Source: Cryoendolithus antarcticus (lineage: Eukaryota; Ascomycota; Dothideomycetes; Cladosporiales; Cladosporiaceae). Taken from it: 64,000 nucleotides of DNA. Shown in pieces: positions 22,335-33,002 of the stretch. The stretch lies in NCBI GenBank assembly GCA_002077065.1, contig NAJO01000014.1, forward strand, positions 372,001 through 436,000, read 5' to 3'. The notes beneath the pieces were generated by a model. That model was given only the letters and a program-made list of their open reading frames with translations, did no database searches and was not told the DNA's origin. The number at the start of each line of letters is the position of its first letter. The first letter of the stretch is position 1. The position numbers were made by a program, and so were the translations under genes.

Positions 22335-22626
22335 GATGGCGCTTTTCGTGTCTGCTCTGATTTGACAGGAGATACGACTGTCGGGAAAACTCTAAGATCG
22401 ACACTTGCACTGCTTTACGACTACAATGGCAGTTGCTTGCATTTAGATGTGTTGATTGTCGCGTCGATGTCATATCCATGGTGATGACCAATGCTCCTTC
22501 GCTGCAACCGGGCTCGGGATTGAGTGAAGCCGAGCGCCTTTACATGACCGCTCGAGCTACAGATAGGCCATTCGAGACACCAGACCAGTTGTTCTCTGCA
22601 TCTGATTCACGCTGTGATCTACAATC

Positions 22627-22907
22627 ATGCCGTCCAGTGCTGACGACGGCGATCTCGCCAAGGTCAGTATTACTACGTCCGACTGGACGCATTGCAATCG
22701 CTGACGGTCGACCAGGCATTCCTCGAGCTCGCCAAAGGCGAGCGCACAGCCGCTGCGCTCGAGCAGCAGTTGACCAGCATGGAAGCGAAGATCGAGGCGC
22801 TGCTAGCACAAGCTGAGCAAGATCAAGAAGCAGTCACGAAGGCAAGGGAGCAAGGGGCTGCCTCAGCCGGCACGGAGACGAAAGCAGTGGAGGATGGGGA
22901 GACTTGA
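22627..22907 (+). CDS. Small coiled-coil protein of unknown function
   Basis: Two exons, 22627-22662 and 22716-22907, give 75 residues. The 53 bp intron has donor GTCAGT, branch GCTGACG and acceptor CAG, and phase is kept. The product begins MPSSADDGDLAK and continues AFLELAKGERTAAALEQQL into a heptad-like helix (MEAKIEALLAQAEQ), then an acidic Ala/Glu tail. No signal peptide or membrane segment. I do not recognise the family. Support comes from the clean splice signals, a strong continuous helix and the position between two firm genes; a chance open frame remains possible. Confidence 0.5.
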
Positions 22908-23057
22908 AGGGATGGCCGGATGAATCACACGAGCGGCTTCTTCACGCAATCTTGCTTGCGCTTGTTGGAGCGAGCAAGGAGTATGAACGTGACTTTGCGT
23001 CAGAATGACCACGCAACATGCCCAGACTCGCAGCGATACGTCAGACGGCCCGCGAAT

Positions 23058-24290
23058 CTACGCAGCACCTATGGTCACTGGCTTCAGACCGTCATTGCGC
23101 GCCTCCATTGCGAACGTCAGGTCGAACTTCCCATCTGGTCCCTTCTCCACAACCCCGACCTCTGTAATGATCCCATCGATCAGCTCCGCAGGCGTCACGT
23201 CGAACGCAGGGTTCCACACATCGATGCCAGTCGCAGCGATGCTCACAGTCTCCACATGCGAGACATCTAGATCCACGCCATCGAAACGGGGACCTTTAAT
23301 GAAAGTCATCTCCTTCCCAGCTCGCTCCTCGATCTCGATCTCGACTCCAGACAGTGTCTGCAAGTCGATCGTCGTTCTGGGAGCTGCAACGAGGAACTTG
23401 ACACCGTGAAAGCGCGCTGTGACAGCGAGCTGGTAGGTGCCGATCTTGTTCGCGGTGTCGCCATTGGCAGCGACGCGATCGGCGCCAACGACGATAGCAG
23501 CGATACGCTCTTCATGACCCTTCAATTTAAGCAGAGCCGATGCCATCGAGTCTGTGATCAGCGTTGCTGGGATCTTGTCGTGAACCAGCTCGAACGCAGT
23601 CAAGCGAGAGCCTTGATTGTACGGGCGGGTCTCGGTGCAGAAGGCTCGCTTCAACTGGCCGTTGCTGTGTAGGGATCGGATGACACCGAGTGCTGTGCCG
23701 TAGCCTGCGGTTGCGAGCGAGCTTCGAGACAGTCGTCAGCTTCTCACGAGCCGACTCCGCATTCCTATGCGCGGATGCACTCACCCGGTATTGCAATGCG
23801 TCAGTACACTCACTTGACCCTCACCGGCGGTCTTAGTGATCCACGCAGCGCCATGCTTGCCAATCGCCTGGTTGTCAGAGACATCATCGACCAGCATCTG
23901 CGCCGCAGCATCGCAGTATGTCTTGGCGACTGACTTGCCGTCACTCTCGTCCCGCTCCGCAGCACCGGAGACGACCTTTTGAAGTTTCCTTGACGCGTCT
24001 GCCAGATTCACTGCGGTTGGTCGACTCGTCACAAGGTATTGCAGCTTCTCAAGGATGAACGCTTGGACTTCTTCGGCATTGTCTGACAGTGTAGTGCTTT
24101 GCAGCTCCACGGCTAGCGATAGAGCAGCGACTATTGCGATGGCCGGTGCCCCACGAGTGCGCATCTCCCTGATCGCATGCCAACCATCTTCGGCAGAATA
24201 CACTTCATCGTACTGTTCCTGGTGCGGCAACTTTAGCTAGTTGAGGATCTGTAAGCTCCCAGGCTTGTAGCGGATCGCTTCGAGTACCAT
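23058..24290 (-). CDS. MRI1: Methylthioribose-1-phosphate isomerase with in-frame TAG at codon 18
   Basis: Methionine-salvage enzyme converting 5-methylthioribose-1-phosphate to the ribulose form. Exons 24290-23785 and 23721-23058 (intron 63 bp) span 389 codons, full family length. Family marks include the [20 protein letters not shown] block, VLTHCNTG running across the intron into [12 protein letters not shown], the [18 protein letters not shown] loop and [18 protein letters not shown]. The N-terminus reads [17 protein letters not shown], then a TAG at 24239-24237, then LKLPHQEQY. The family has a glutamine there (ILDQL-type), so one C-to-T change from CAG would explain it. Everything after the stop is intact, with no other break. 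It may be a nonsense allele, a base-call error, or a read-through site. The next in-frame ATG would lose about 40 residues. Confidence 0.8.
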
Positions 24291-24537
24291 TCTCGCGGGA
24301 CTATAAGACGCAACTCAGTGTTTGTACCATCGCATTGAAGACTTCCGAAAAGTCGAGGGTTTCCTACAAACACGTGCTGAATGGCCGCCGGCAAAATGGT
24401 ACGCCGATGACGTTAGGATTGAGTGCCCCACCATTGGTCCACTCCAAACACTTTGGGAGGTAAAACAACAGTCTGCTTTGACCCTTCTACAACGACTTGA
24501 GCCAACACTAAGACTTACCACGACTATCGCCGCCACC

Positions 24538-25383
24538 ATGTCCAACATCACCCTTCAATCAACTGCGAAGCTCAATGCCGGCAACCAGCTCCCCCTCCTC
24601 GGCTTCGGCGTCTATGAATCCCCATCCCACCTCACAACTAAGTCCTGCCTCGCCGCCCTGAAAGCTGGCTACCGCCACATCGACACAGCTCAGTACTACG
24701 CCAACGAGGCCGAAGTCGGCCAAGCCGTGCGAGACTCCGGCCTGAAACGCAGTGAAGTCTTCATAACCTCTAAGATCATTTCCCCCGCCTCCTCAGACCA
24801 AGAAACTTACAACTCCGTCCTCGGCAGCGTGACGAAGATCGACGGCAAAGATGGCTACCTTGACTTGATGCTTATACACAACTCCGCCTGCGGACCGGAG
24901 AAGGTGAAGAAGCTCTGGACCGCAATGGAGAAGCTGCACAAGGAGGGGAAGATAAAGGCCATAGGCGTGTCGAACTTCGGCGTCGGCCACATCAACGCCA
25001 TGAAATCCTACGCCTCAGTCTGGCCGCCCGCCGTGAACCAACTCGAACTCCACCCCTGGCTCCAGCAACGCGAAGCCGTGGCCTTCAGCCAGAAGAACGG
25101 CATCGTGGTAGAAGCGTACTGCCCGCTAGTACGGAACCAGAAGAAGGATGATCCGGACTTGAAGAGCATCGCGGAAAAGCATGGCAAGAGCACGGCGCAG
25201 GTATTGCTGAGATACTGTCTGCAGAAGGACTGGGTGCCGCTGCCAAAGAGCGATAATGCGGAGAGGATTGGGCAGAATGCGGATCTGTATGATTTTGAGT
25301 TGAGTGGGGAGGAGATGAAGGCGCTGGATAGGAAGGATACGGATGGGAGCGGAGCGCTTGTGATGGCTGTGAGCAATGAGTGA
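24538..25383 (+). CDS. Aldo-keto reductase family oxidoreductase
   Basis: NADPH-dependent carbonyl reductase, single exon, 281 residues. The barrel fold motifs are present: LLGFGVYES, AGYRHIDTAQYYANEAEVG with catalytic D49 and Tyr at 53-54, K79 in FITSKI, and H114 in LMLIHNS. AIGVSNFG and PLPKSDNAERI follow, the latter in the usual cofactor-phosphate region. I start at the ATG after the CCGCCACC leader at 24538; the frame is open further upstream but has no family likeness. It is divergent from MRI1, 247 bp away. The physiological substrate is not evident. Confidence 0.85.
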   Translation: MSNITLQSTAKLNAGNQLPLLGFGVYESPSHLTTKSCLAALKAGYRHIDTAQYYANEAEVGQAVRDSGLKRSEVFITSKIISPASSDQETYNSVLGSVTKIDGKDGYLDLMLIHNSACGPEKVKKLWTAMEKLHKEGKIKAIGVSNFGVGHINAMKSYASVWPPAVNQLELHPWLQQREAVAFSQKNGIVVEAYCPLVRNQKKDDPDLKSIAEKHGKSTAQVLLRYCLQKDWVPLPKSDNAERIGQNADLYDFELSGEEMKALDRKDTDGSGALVMAVSNE

Positions 25384-25838
25384 GCATCTGCAGCGATGTG
25401 ACTCGGTGAGGCGCCACATGGCAACGAGCTGTTACGTGCAGATGGCTCATCGGGAAGACAGTCGCGGGGGACTTACGCGAATCACTGCGTGTATGTAGTC
25501 AGAAGGCCAGAAGCGACGCCTAGCAGTGCATCGAGACAGGCGATGCTGCCACCTCGGACATAATGGCGAGTGAGCGGGAAGAACGGCTGTAGTAGGTGCG
25601 TAGGAGTACGGATCTTGCTAGCGTAGATACGCAGGTACGCTGAAGTGTCTACCATTGCAGACATCACTGTCCCTTGTCGCAGCGATCACTGCTGTCTTTA
25701 TCGTGTACAGGGCAGTCGCGATGCTCGGGTATGAGCCACAGCAAGCACGCCACAAACGATACCCGCGGCCTCCAAGCATGCCACTCCTGACCATCACCTT
25801 TTGACCATATCCCGCCACACCAATCCCCCCAGACCCAA
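25384..25838. other. Intergenic between convergent genes
   Basis: About 455 bp between the 3' ends of the aldo-keto reductase and ornithine aminotransferase genes. Nothing recognised. Confidence 0.5.
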
Positions 25839-27461
25839 CTAATCGTCCAGCGCCGGCGGCTGATGTCCCTTCTCCCCACCCAGCACCTTCGCCTCCTGCT
25901 CCTTCTTCAACCCCGGCAACTCTGTAATAGCCTCCTCGATAATTCGCAACGCCTCCTGGATCTGCTCCTCCGTAATAACCAGCGGCGGCGCCATGCGGAT
26001 GATATTTTGATGTGTGGGTTTGGCCTGCGGGGGAAGAGGGAATACGTTAGCATTACTCTGATCGACGACGTGGGTCTCCATCGGCGGCTGATCGGCGGCG
26101 GAGGAGGCTGTGGGTGTGGAGGAGGAGGAGGTGGTAGGGGCGTCGCGCTTCACGTGCGCAATTTTCAGGGCGCGGCCTACCAAGAGTCCCTTCTCCTTCA
26201 TCAACATGCACAGATCCCAGGCGCTGTGGCCGTTCGTCTTCTTCTCGTCGATGATCATTGCGTTCAGCAGACCTTTGCCGCGGATCGTGAGGATCATGGA
26301 GTCCTTAGACTGGATGTCCCGGAGTCCCTGTCGGAACATCTCACCGAGGCGCTCCGCGCGGGCAACGAGATCTTCCTCTTCGACGATCTCGAGCGCTTTG
26401 ATGGCTACTGCTGAGCCGAGCGGGTTGCCGCCGTAGGTCGAGCCGTGGGTGCCGGGCTCAATGGTGAGCATGACGTCCTTCCGGCCCAGGACGCAGGAAA
26501 CGGGGTACATGCCGCCGCTTATCGCCTTGCCGAGGAGGACCAAGTCTGGCTTGACGCCTGCCCACTCGTGGCAGAGGAGCTTGCCTGTTCGTGCGATACC
26601 AGTCTGGATCTCGTCGCAGATCATGAGGACGTTGTGCTTTGTGCAGAGCTCGCGGACTTTGTGGAGGTAATCTTCATCGGGGACCACGATGCCGGCTTCG
26701 CCTTGGATGGGCTCGACTAGGAAGCCAGCGACCTCTTTGCCGTGGTGTTCGAGCGCGGCTTCGAGGGCGGGGATGTCGTTGTAGGGGATTGGCTTGCCGG
26801 TGGAAGGGCATGAGGAGCCCACGCGAGGAAGGTAAGGGCCGTAGTTGTCTCTGCTTTCCGGGTCTGTGGACATCGAAATTGCGGCGAATGTGCGGCCGTG
26901 GAAGTTCTCCGTTACGCTGAAGACAAGCGCTTTGTCCTTGGCAATGCCTTTGCTCTTGTATCCCCACTTCCGTGCAATCTTGACTGCAGTCTCCACTGCC
27001 TCTGCACCTGTGTTCATCGGTAGCACCATATCGAAGCCTGTCATGCTCGTAATCTTCTCGGCAAATTTAGGGAACACATCGTTGTGAAACGCTCTGCTGC
27101 TGAGTGTGAGTCGGCTGGCCTGGTCCGTGAGTGCTTGAATGAGTTTCGGATGGCAATGGCCTTGGTTCACAGCGGAGTAGGCGGAGAGGAAGTCGAGGTA
27201 CTGCTTTCCTTCAGGATCCCAGACGTTGCATCCTGATGCTCGCGCGAAAACTATGGGCAAGGGATGGTAGTTGTGTGCGGCGTACTTTGCCTCAGAAGAC
27301 ATCGCCTCCTTCGATGATGATGCATGGTATGCTGTAGATTGCGGCGGCGCAGTCGTGGTAAAGATAGGCTTGAAGGCTGCTGCTTTGGCATTGAGTGTGC
27401 TGTCGGCTGCGTGGCCATTGGTGTGGCCATTGGTCTCGGGCTCAACTGCGCTGGGTGCCAT
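25839..27461 (-). CDS. Ornithine aminotransferase (PLP enzyme)
   Basis: Converts ornithine and 2-oxoglutarate to glutamate semialdehyde and glutamate in arginine catabolism and proline formation (CAR2-type). Class III aminotransferase marks: [53 protein letters not shown] and the PLP lysine K312 in [10 protein letters not shown]. The frame runs unbroken for 540 codons, but 26180-26025 is best read as a 156 bp intron: donor GTAGGC after GGACTCTTG, branch GCTAACG, pyrimidine tract and CAG. Removing it joins KEKGLL to [10 protein letters not shown], the conserved family sequence, giving about 488 residues. The intron has no stop and is a multiple of three, so a naive reading inserts 52 foreign Ser/Thr-rich residues. 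Confidence 0.9.
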   Translation of the reverse strand: MAPSAVEPETNGHTNGHAADSTLNAKAAAFKPIFTTTAPPQSTAYHASSSKEAMSSEAKYAAHNYHPLPIVFARASGCNVWDPEGKQYLDFLSAYSAVNQGHCHPKLIQALTDQASRLTLSSRAFHNDVFPKFAEKITSMTGFDMVLPMNTGAEAVETAVKIARKWGYKSKGIAKDKALVFSVTENFHGRTFAAISMSTDPESRDNYGPYLPRVGSSCPSTGKPIPYNDIPALEAALEHHGKEVAGFLVEPIQGEAGIVVPDEDYLHKVRELCTKHNVLMICDEIQTGIARTGKLLCHEWAGVKPDLVLLGKAISGGMYPVSCVLGRKDVMLTIEPGTHGSTYGGNPLGSAVAIKALEIVEEEDLVARAERLGEMFRQGLRDIQSKDSMILTIRGKGLLNAMIIDEKKTNGHSAWDLCMLMKEKGLLVGRALKIAHVKRDAPTTSSSSTPTASSAADQPPMETHVVDQSNANVFPLPPQAKPTHQNIIRMAPPLVITEEQIQEALRIIEEAITELPGLKKEQEAKVLGGEKGHQPPALDD

Positions 27462-29227
27462 GATCGCGTTGTTGTGGAGAGAAATTCCAGAAACACTATG
27501 GCCTATTTTCTATCCTGGATGATTGAAGTTAGGTCTGACTTTATAGGTGTAGCAAATGGAGAAGCAAAGTGAACGCAAACCAAAGGCAAAACAGAAGGCC
27601 AGGAACGGAGGAAAGAAAGCCCCTCCAGGAATCGCCCCGCTATTGTACATTACCCTTCAGATTGCTGGGGCTTGAGCCTATTGTAGACGGGCTTTTGGTA
27701 ATGCATTCATCGATTTTCCGTAACACAAACCGCTATAAGCATGTATAGCCCGCGTCCTGCCCCTAAGTACAGGTTCTGGCGATGGTCGAAAAGTTATCAG
27801 GCGCCACATCATAGTCACGCGGGTGACGAAGCGCTTAGTAGCGGATGTGCGTATCGATGATGGCGCCTCGAATGAGTATCGGCTTTTCTTCGAACTGCCA
27901 GGTGGGAAGACGTGTGCTTCGGAAGCGGAAGAGAAAGATATCTGGAGATGAAGTGTCGCTAGGAAATATATGTACTCTGCCAAATGAGGCACTTTCGCCA
28001 AAAGCCTCACCCAAGCGTTCCCCAGCTTTGGTCAATCAAGTACCGTTCGATAGCCTGTCGCCCTCGTGCTGGACTGGACCAGGCTGTATCTCTCGTGCTC
28101 CGATACACGACGGGCACCCACGTTTGTCTCGCTTTGAAATTGCATGTAGAGCCTCGACATCGACACCGTGTCCGCCTTTCAAGCAGCCACAGCAGTACTT
28201 CCGTGCCTCAGCCCCAAGTTCGCTCTAGAACGCCAATATGACCGACGGCTTCGTAGATGAGCGTACTCCGTAGCTGCGGTTGATTATGCGTGCACAAAGT
28301 GTATGAGCTCGAAAAGGGAAGGGAGCGAGTTCGAGTTCGAGGCATTAATGTAGGAGCGGCGATGCGGGAGAGCGCGCCAAGGCCGCGTTGCTTCAACTTT
28401 TTGGACAATCTGCAAAGCTCTCTTCAACTACACAAAACCTTCAATGCTCCGATATACAACACCCAACAGTCGCAACTCGAACAGTGTGACTCGAGATCAA
28501 GGGCCTGCACATCTGGAGTCAAGTCACCACGCTTCCCCTCTCTCCTTGCCTTCTCAGCTCTCCTCTCGATTCCCTCCCCCCAGCAACACAGCTATTCCCA
28601 CGATTTGCCTGCTTCCGGCTCATACACGTAGCCCGGACAGCTACTTCATCAATCAGTGGCAGATCAACTCTCCTGCCCCGTCAAAAAGGGCTGGAGCGGT
28701 GAAATAAGCAGCACCGCGGTAGATCTATTTACTCCACCCTCCCCGACCGATCGTAGTCTTCGGGCTGCGGCGAATTGATGGACGTGGGAGGACTTGTGAT
28801 CTATGGACATATCTTGAGATAAATGGAGGTTGGCGGGAATGCGGGTTCGCAGTTGGTATCATATGACGGTTCGCGGGAAGGTTGGGCGAAAGAGTAATGC
28901 AGATGCTTTTGTACAGATTCAATATCAGAGCCATGAGCCATGCGCCACGCTGAACGCCAGTGATGCGAATGCAAATGTCATGCATATGCGCTGTGCCATG
29001 GACCAGATTCCCAGATATGCCACACTCGTCGCACACTCTCCTCCTTCCCTACCCATCGCACATACGCATTTTCACCATCGCACATACACATCATACCTTC
29101 CACATCCTCTCCACATAGTCTTCTCTCGTCGCCCATCCCGTCATCTGTCGCAATGGCTCCTCACTTGCAGTTGCAGCTGCACTCAGAGCTTCCCCTGGCA
29201 ATCCTACTAGACCCGCGAGAACGTTCC
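27462..29227. other. Intergenic, 1.8 kb, no supported gene
   Basis: Holds the aminotransferase promoter. Two CT- and CA-rich stretches (about 28420-28480 and 29035-29150) look like fungal 5' leaders. The open frames behind them (from 28444 and 29153) are short, unlike any family, and the second runs antisense into the ArfGAP gene. No RNA gene or repeat recognised. Confidence 0.45.
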
Positions 29228-31372
29228 TCATCTCACGTACCTCGCGCTCAACCCAGCAAACGCGTCCGGACTCTGCCGTCCACCCATACCCATGCCCTGA
29301 AAGTCTACGCTCTCATTGCTCACATGCCTCACGCCACTAGCACCAGGAGCCATGCCGAAAGGATTCATGTTCCCAATCTGCTGCACCGGCATTGTGGCGC
29401 TGCGTTGCGGTGCTTGGAATGCGTTCGGAGCAGACGGCTGGACAGGCGCGAGTGTGCCATCCTCAGGCAGCGTTTGTAGGGTTCGCTGTGGTGCGAGGTG
29501 GGGCTGTGAGTAGAGGGCGAGTATGGAGGACTTGTCGTGTCGGGCTGGTTGTTGGGGTTGTGACCATTGCTGGGGCTGCTGCTGCCATTTCTGGGGTGGT
29601 AATGCGCCGTTCTGCTGGAACGAGGGTTGCTGCTGCTGCTGTGAGTATGCCGGTGCAAAGCCCTGTTGCGGCGCTTGTTGTGGTACCTGCTGGTATTGAG
29701 GCTCTGGTGCTGCGGACTGCTGTGCCTGCTGTATGAACGGGTTGTACGGAGCGTTAGCGGCAGGCATTTGTTGCACTTGCTGTGGCGCGGGAGCGTACTG
29801 CGACTGATGCTGCTGTATCTGTGGCTGCTGAGCAGAAAAGAAGTCTTGCTGCTGACCGTACATCGGCGCTGGCGATTGCGCTACGGGTCCAAACGATTGC
29901 GACGCAGGTATGGCTGGCTGTTGCGGCATACCGAACGGGTTCGGAGCCTGCTGACTTGGCGCATATGTCTGCTGTGGTTGCTGCTGCGGCGCCCATGGAT
30001 TACTCGGAGTGAACTGCTGCGATCTAGTGGATCTTAAGAACGGATTGCCGGTCTGCTGTTGCTGTATTGGTGCAGGCTGTGCGTAGTGTTGCTGCGCTTG
30101 TCCATACGCAAGGTCTCCAGCGGAGTGTTGCGGAATTGCCTGCGCGTCTTCCCACGGGTTCGGCGGTTCTGGCCAAGGGTTGCCTTGGTATTGCTGTTGT
30201 GGCATTTGGTGCTGCGGCGGCCGCTGTTGCACTGGTTGCTGGACAGGTGCTTGCTGCGATACCTGCAAGCCCGCAAAGCTGTTCTCGAGAGGCTGTTGTG
30301 GCAGGAACGGGTTCCAATTGTTCACCGGCGTTGAGTTCTCTCGTGTCCGTGCCGGTTCACTGATCTGCGGTATAGGTGCAGTGGCCGACCTCTGCGGCGG
30401 CTGTACCTCCTCTTTGATCTCCCACGGGTTCGTCGACGCCTTCTCCGGCTCCCTTCTCTTCTCCACAGAGATTCCACTGGTTCCGGTGCTTCCCATGGAC
30501 ACGGGGGTCAACGCCCTTGCGATCGGTTTGCTGCCCTCACCCATTCGGACCAGTACCTCCACTGCCTTGTCCACACTCCCACCCGTATGCTTCAGCACGT
30601 CCGAATTCCTCCTGTTGTCCCCAAAACCCATATCCCTCAATGCCGCGAGCTTCTGATCGAAATTGTTGCTCACACTCGTAATCTTCATGCCAAACACCTG
30701 ACTCGGCTTGCTCATCTTCCCTTCATCCCTGATCTCCCCAGATCCCTGACTCCCGGTAAAAGTAGGCGACATCGGCGGCGTGAAGGCATCATTCCTGTGT
30801 CCTCTCGAGAAAGTCGAGCTCGCAGACCTCAAGTTGAACCCAAACCTCTTCCCCGGCTTAGGAGGCAAAGGCGGTGGCTCATCCCCAGCAGAACCCGTAC
30901 TCGTGCTGCCAGTGTTCTGCCGGCTGCTCATGGCCATCATCGGCGCTCCACCCCCTCGTGTTGCGGTCACTCCGCTCCCTCCTGCAGCAAAAGCTCTAGC
31001 CTCGTACTTCTGGCGAATATACCTTTCCACAACCCCATCAACCTCGTCCACGTCGATCGGAATCTCTGCCCGTACGCTCCGCGGGTTGTAGATCCGATTA
31101 CTGGCGAAGTTCCCCACATTGCGCATATTCTCGACTTGCTCCGCGCTCCAAGAATCCATGCTGAGACTCTTGACTTTGCTCACGTGCGTTCCCAGTTTTC
31201 GGTGGAGTGCAGCGCAGCGCATGCACAGGAAGATGCCCAGATTCCATGATGCCCAGCCAGGGTTCTTTGCTCCGCAGTCGGCGCATGTTGAGTTGCCGGG
31301 GTGGGACTTGATGAGGTCTTGGAGGAGGCGCTCATTGCGCGCTTGTTGGCGTTTGGAGATTGTGGAGGCCAT
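29228..31372 (-). CDS. ArfGAP and UBA domain protein, GTS1/Ucp3-like
   Basis: GTPase-activating protein for Arf GTPases in vesicle traffic. Single exon, 714 residues. N-terminal ArfGAP zinc finger C30-x2-C33-x16-C50-x2-C53 with the arginine finger R58 in [15 protein letters not shown] domain sits near 235-275 ([20 protein letters not shown]). The rest is extremely Gln/Pro-rich with NPF-like and NPW repeats (for example [15 protein letters not shown]), which suit EH-domain or coat partners. The same order of ArfGAP, UBA and Q-rich tail occurs in yeast Gts1 and fission yeast Ucp3. Confidence 0.85.
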   Translation of the reverse strand: MASTISKRQQARNERLLQDLIKSHPGNSTCADCGAKNPGWASWNLGIFLCMRCAALHRKLGTHVSKVKSLSMDSWSAEQVENMRNVGNFASNRIYNPRSVRAEIPIDVDEVDGVVERYIRQKYEARAFAAGGSGVTATRGGGAPMMAMSSRQNTGSTSTGSAGDEPPPLPPKPGKRFGFNLRSASSTFSRGHRNDAFTPPMSPTFTGSQGSGEIRDEGKMSKPSQVFGMKITSVSNNFDQKLAALRDMGFGDNRRNSDVLKHTGGSVDKAVEVLVRMGEGSKPIARALTPVSMGSTGTSGISVEKRREPEKASTNPWEIKEEVQPPQRSATAPIPQISEPARTRENSTPVNNWNPFLPQQPLENSFAGLQVSQQAPVQQPVQQRPPQHQMPQQQYQGNPWPEPPNPWEDAQAIPQHSAGDLAYGQAQQHYAQPAPIQQQQTGNPFLRSTRSQQFTPSNPWAPQQQPQQTYAPSQQAPNPFGMPQQPAIPASQSFGPVAQSPAPMYGQQQDFFSAQQPQIQQHQSQYAPAPQQVQQMPAANAPYNPFIQQAQQSAAPEPQYQQVPQQAPQQGFAPAYSQQQQQPSFQQNGALPPQKWQQQPQQWSQPQQPARHDKSSILALYSQPHLAPQRTLQTLPEDGTLAPVQPSAPNAFQAPQRSATMPVQQIGNMNPFGMAPGASGVRHVSNESVDFQGMGMGGRQSPDAFAGLSARYVR

Positions 31373-32022
31373 GCTTGATGAGGTGTAATCGTGCTACGCG
31401 CTGTCGCACAGAGCTTTCGAGACACAGACGCCGTTATTGTAGCCAAGAATGAGCGCGTTGGAGACCCAACAGGCTTATACACCGAATACGAAGGATCTGT
31501 CAGCGCGTCGCGATACTTGAATACTTCATGAGGCTCTTCCAGTCCAAGTTTGAGACATTGAGTGTTCCGTAGTCAACAAGCTGGAGAATAATCACATCAA
31601 GCAACGCACGCAGATGTCATTGGAAAGCCAGTTCGCAGCGCCATGACCGGGGTAGTGTTGCGCTACTCCAGGGGTATCGGCTGGGTGGCGGCATGGACAT
31701 CTGCACGCTCCCTCGTTAGTTGAGATTGCCATGAAGCGGCCTTGGCGCGAATCAATAAGCAATGCCCGTGCGATTGCGTTTGACGGTGGTGATTGGATGG
31801 ACTGTCCATCTCCTCGACTCGTTTGTACAACATCAATACCGAAGACCCAGCAGTCTGGTCACCGGGAAGGAAATGATCCCGTCGATTCCCTGGAGAAGCA
31901 GCAAACTTGTTGGGAACAACGTAGAAGATGACATGGCCCACTATGTGAAGCACGAATAGACTTGGTTCCGTGGACAACGACAGATCAACTGCACCTACTA
32001 GACTTGGCGGCATGCCCTCACA
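31373..32022. other. Divergent promoter region ArfGAP / F-box
   Basis: 650 bp between divergent starts. No repeat, RNA gene or supported coding frame. Confidence 0.5.
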
Positions 32023-32523
32023 ATGGCGACCCTCCCAGACGAGATCATCCTGCAGATCCTCTCCTATACTGATGGGCGCACCGTGTTCACCTCAGTGTCA
32101 AGCTCGTCAAAGCAACTTCGCCGCTGCTCCCTTACCCACATTGCCAACACCATCCTGCCCATGACCTACATTACCACCCTTCTAAACCTAGGACCTGGCC
32201 ACCATCGCCGCTGGTTCTCCGTAAACCCCTGGATCGTCTTCTGCTTCTCTCACATAGATCTGGACCACCCTGGCCAGGCATACTTCCGTTACGAGCATGT
32301 CCGTCCCAGCGCCTGCACCACAATAGCCCTGGAAAAGTGGCCACACCTGAGAGCACACGACAAAGAAGGTCAAGAGCTTTCCTGGAGGGCTATGGTGGGA
32401 CGCAATGGCAGCGAAGGCAAGTTTGAAGGCGCTAGGGTGCTGGACCGAGCAGATGATGAACTTTGGGTTCGTCTGGACTGGATGAGGATGCTGCGAGAGT
32501 ACTATGCGAATGAGTTCGCGTGA
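32023..32523 (+). CDS. Small F-box domain protein
   Basis: Single exon, 166 residues. Residues 3-40 follow an F-box pattern (LPDEIILQILSYTDGRTV, then SVSSSSKQLRRCS), so it may recruit a target to an SCF ubiquitin ligase through Skp1. The remainder, with a run of aromatic residues (RRWFSVNPWIVFCF), has no repeat domain I recognise, so the target is unknown. The ATG at 32023 is directly followed by the F-box. It lies just upstream of two genes with F-box-like N-termini on the other strand. Confidence 0.6.
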   Translation: MATLPDEIILQILSYTDGRTVFTSVSSSSKQLRRCSLTHIANTILPMTYITTLLNLGPGHHRRWFSVNPWIVFCFSHIDLDHPGQAYFRYEHVRPSACTTIALEKWPHLRAHDKEGQELSWRAMVGRNGSEGKFEGARVLDRADDELWVRLDWMRMLREYYANEFA

Positions 32524-33002
32524 AAGGCTCGTTGGACTTGCTATGTCGATTGCAATTATCACGACGCTGATTCGCCACTCATGTCGTACAACTAACGGCC
32601 GTACATCTAGCGTGCATGAACGAGATGTCATGTGACTACTTTGGATCCCACATGATGGCCGCGTGCAACATGTGTCGACACAGCCGTCGACTACCACATC
32701 CTGTGAGATTGGAACGCCAGACCGGACGCGTTCGTCAACATAATTGCCCACGCATCTCGGCGTTTCTGGCATGCAGGTAATACTTCCACCAGATCGGCTG
32801 AGAAAACGCAGCTATATGCTATTACGCATATGAGAGGGTCATTCCGGGGCCACGTAGTTAGTAGTCACACCTGTCTCTCTCCGCCACCGCATAAGAACAT
32901 CGCGTTGTAGAGGATGACTTTGTGGAAGCATAGGAACGTTCGAAATATCTCGGAGAAGCGAGGGGGCCCTGGCCAATTTCGGAACGCAATTCTAGTGTTG
33001 AA
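32524..33002. other. Intergenic between convergent genes
   Basis: About 480 bp, nothing recognised. Confidence 0.5.

Noticed and set aside
26025..26180. Ser/Thr-rich insertion domain in ornithine aminotransferase
   Set aside because: Full splice signals and restoration of the family sequence on removal show that it is an intron.
28830..29479. Open frames behind CT-rich leader-like sequence, one from ATG 29153
   Set aside because: The second runs antisense into the ArfGAP C-terminus and neither resembles a known protein. Transcript data could change this.
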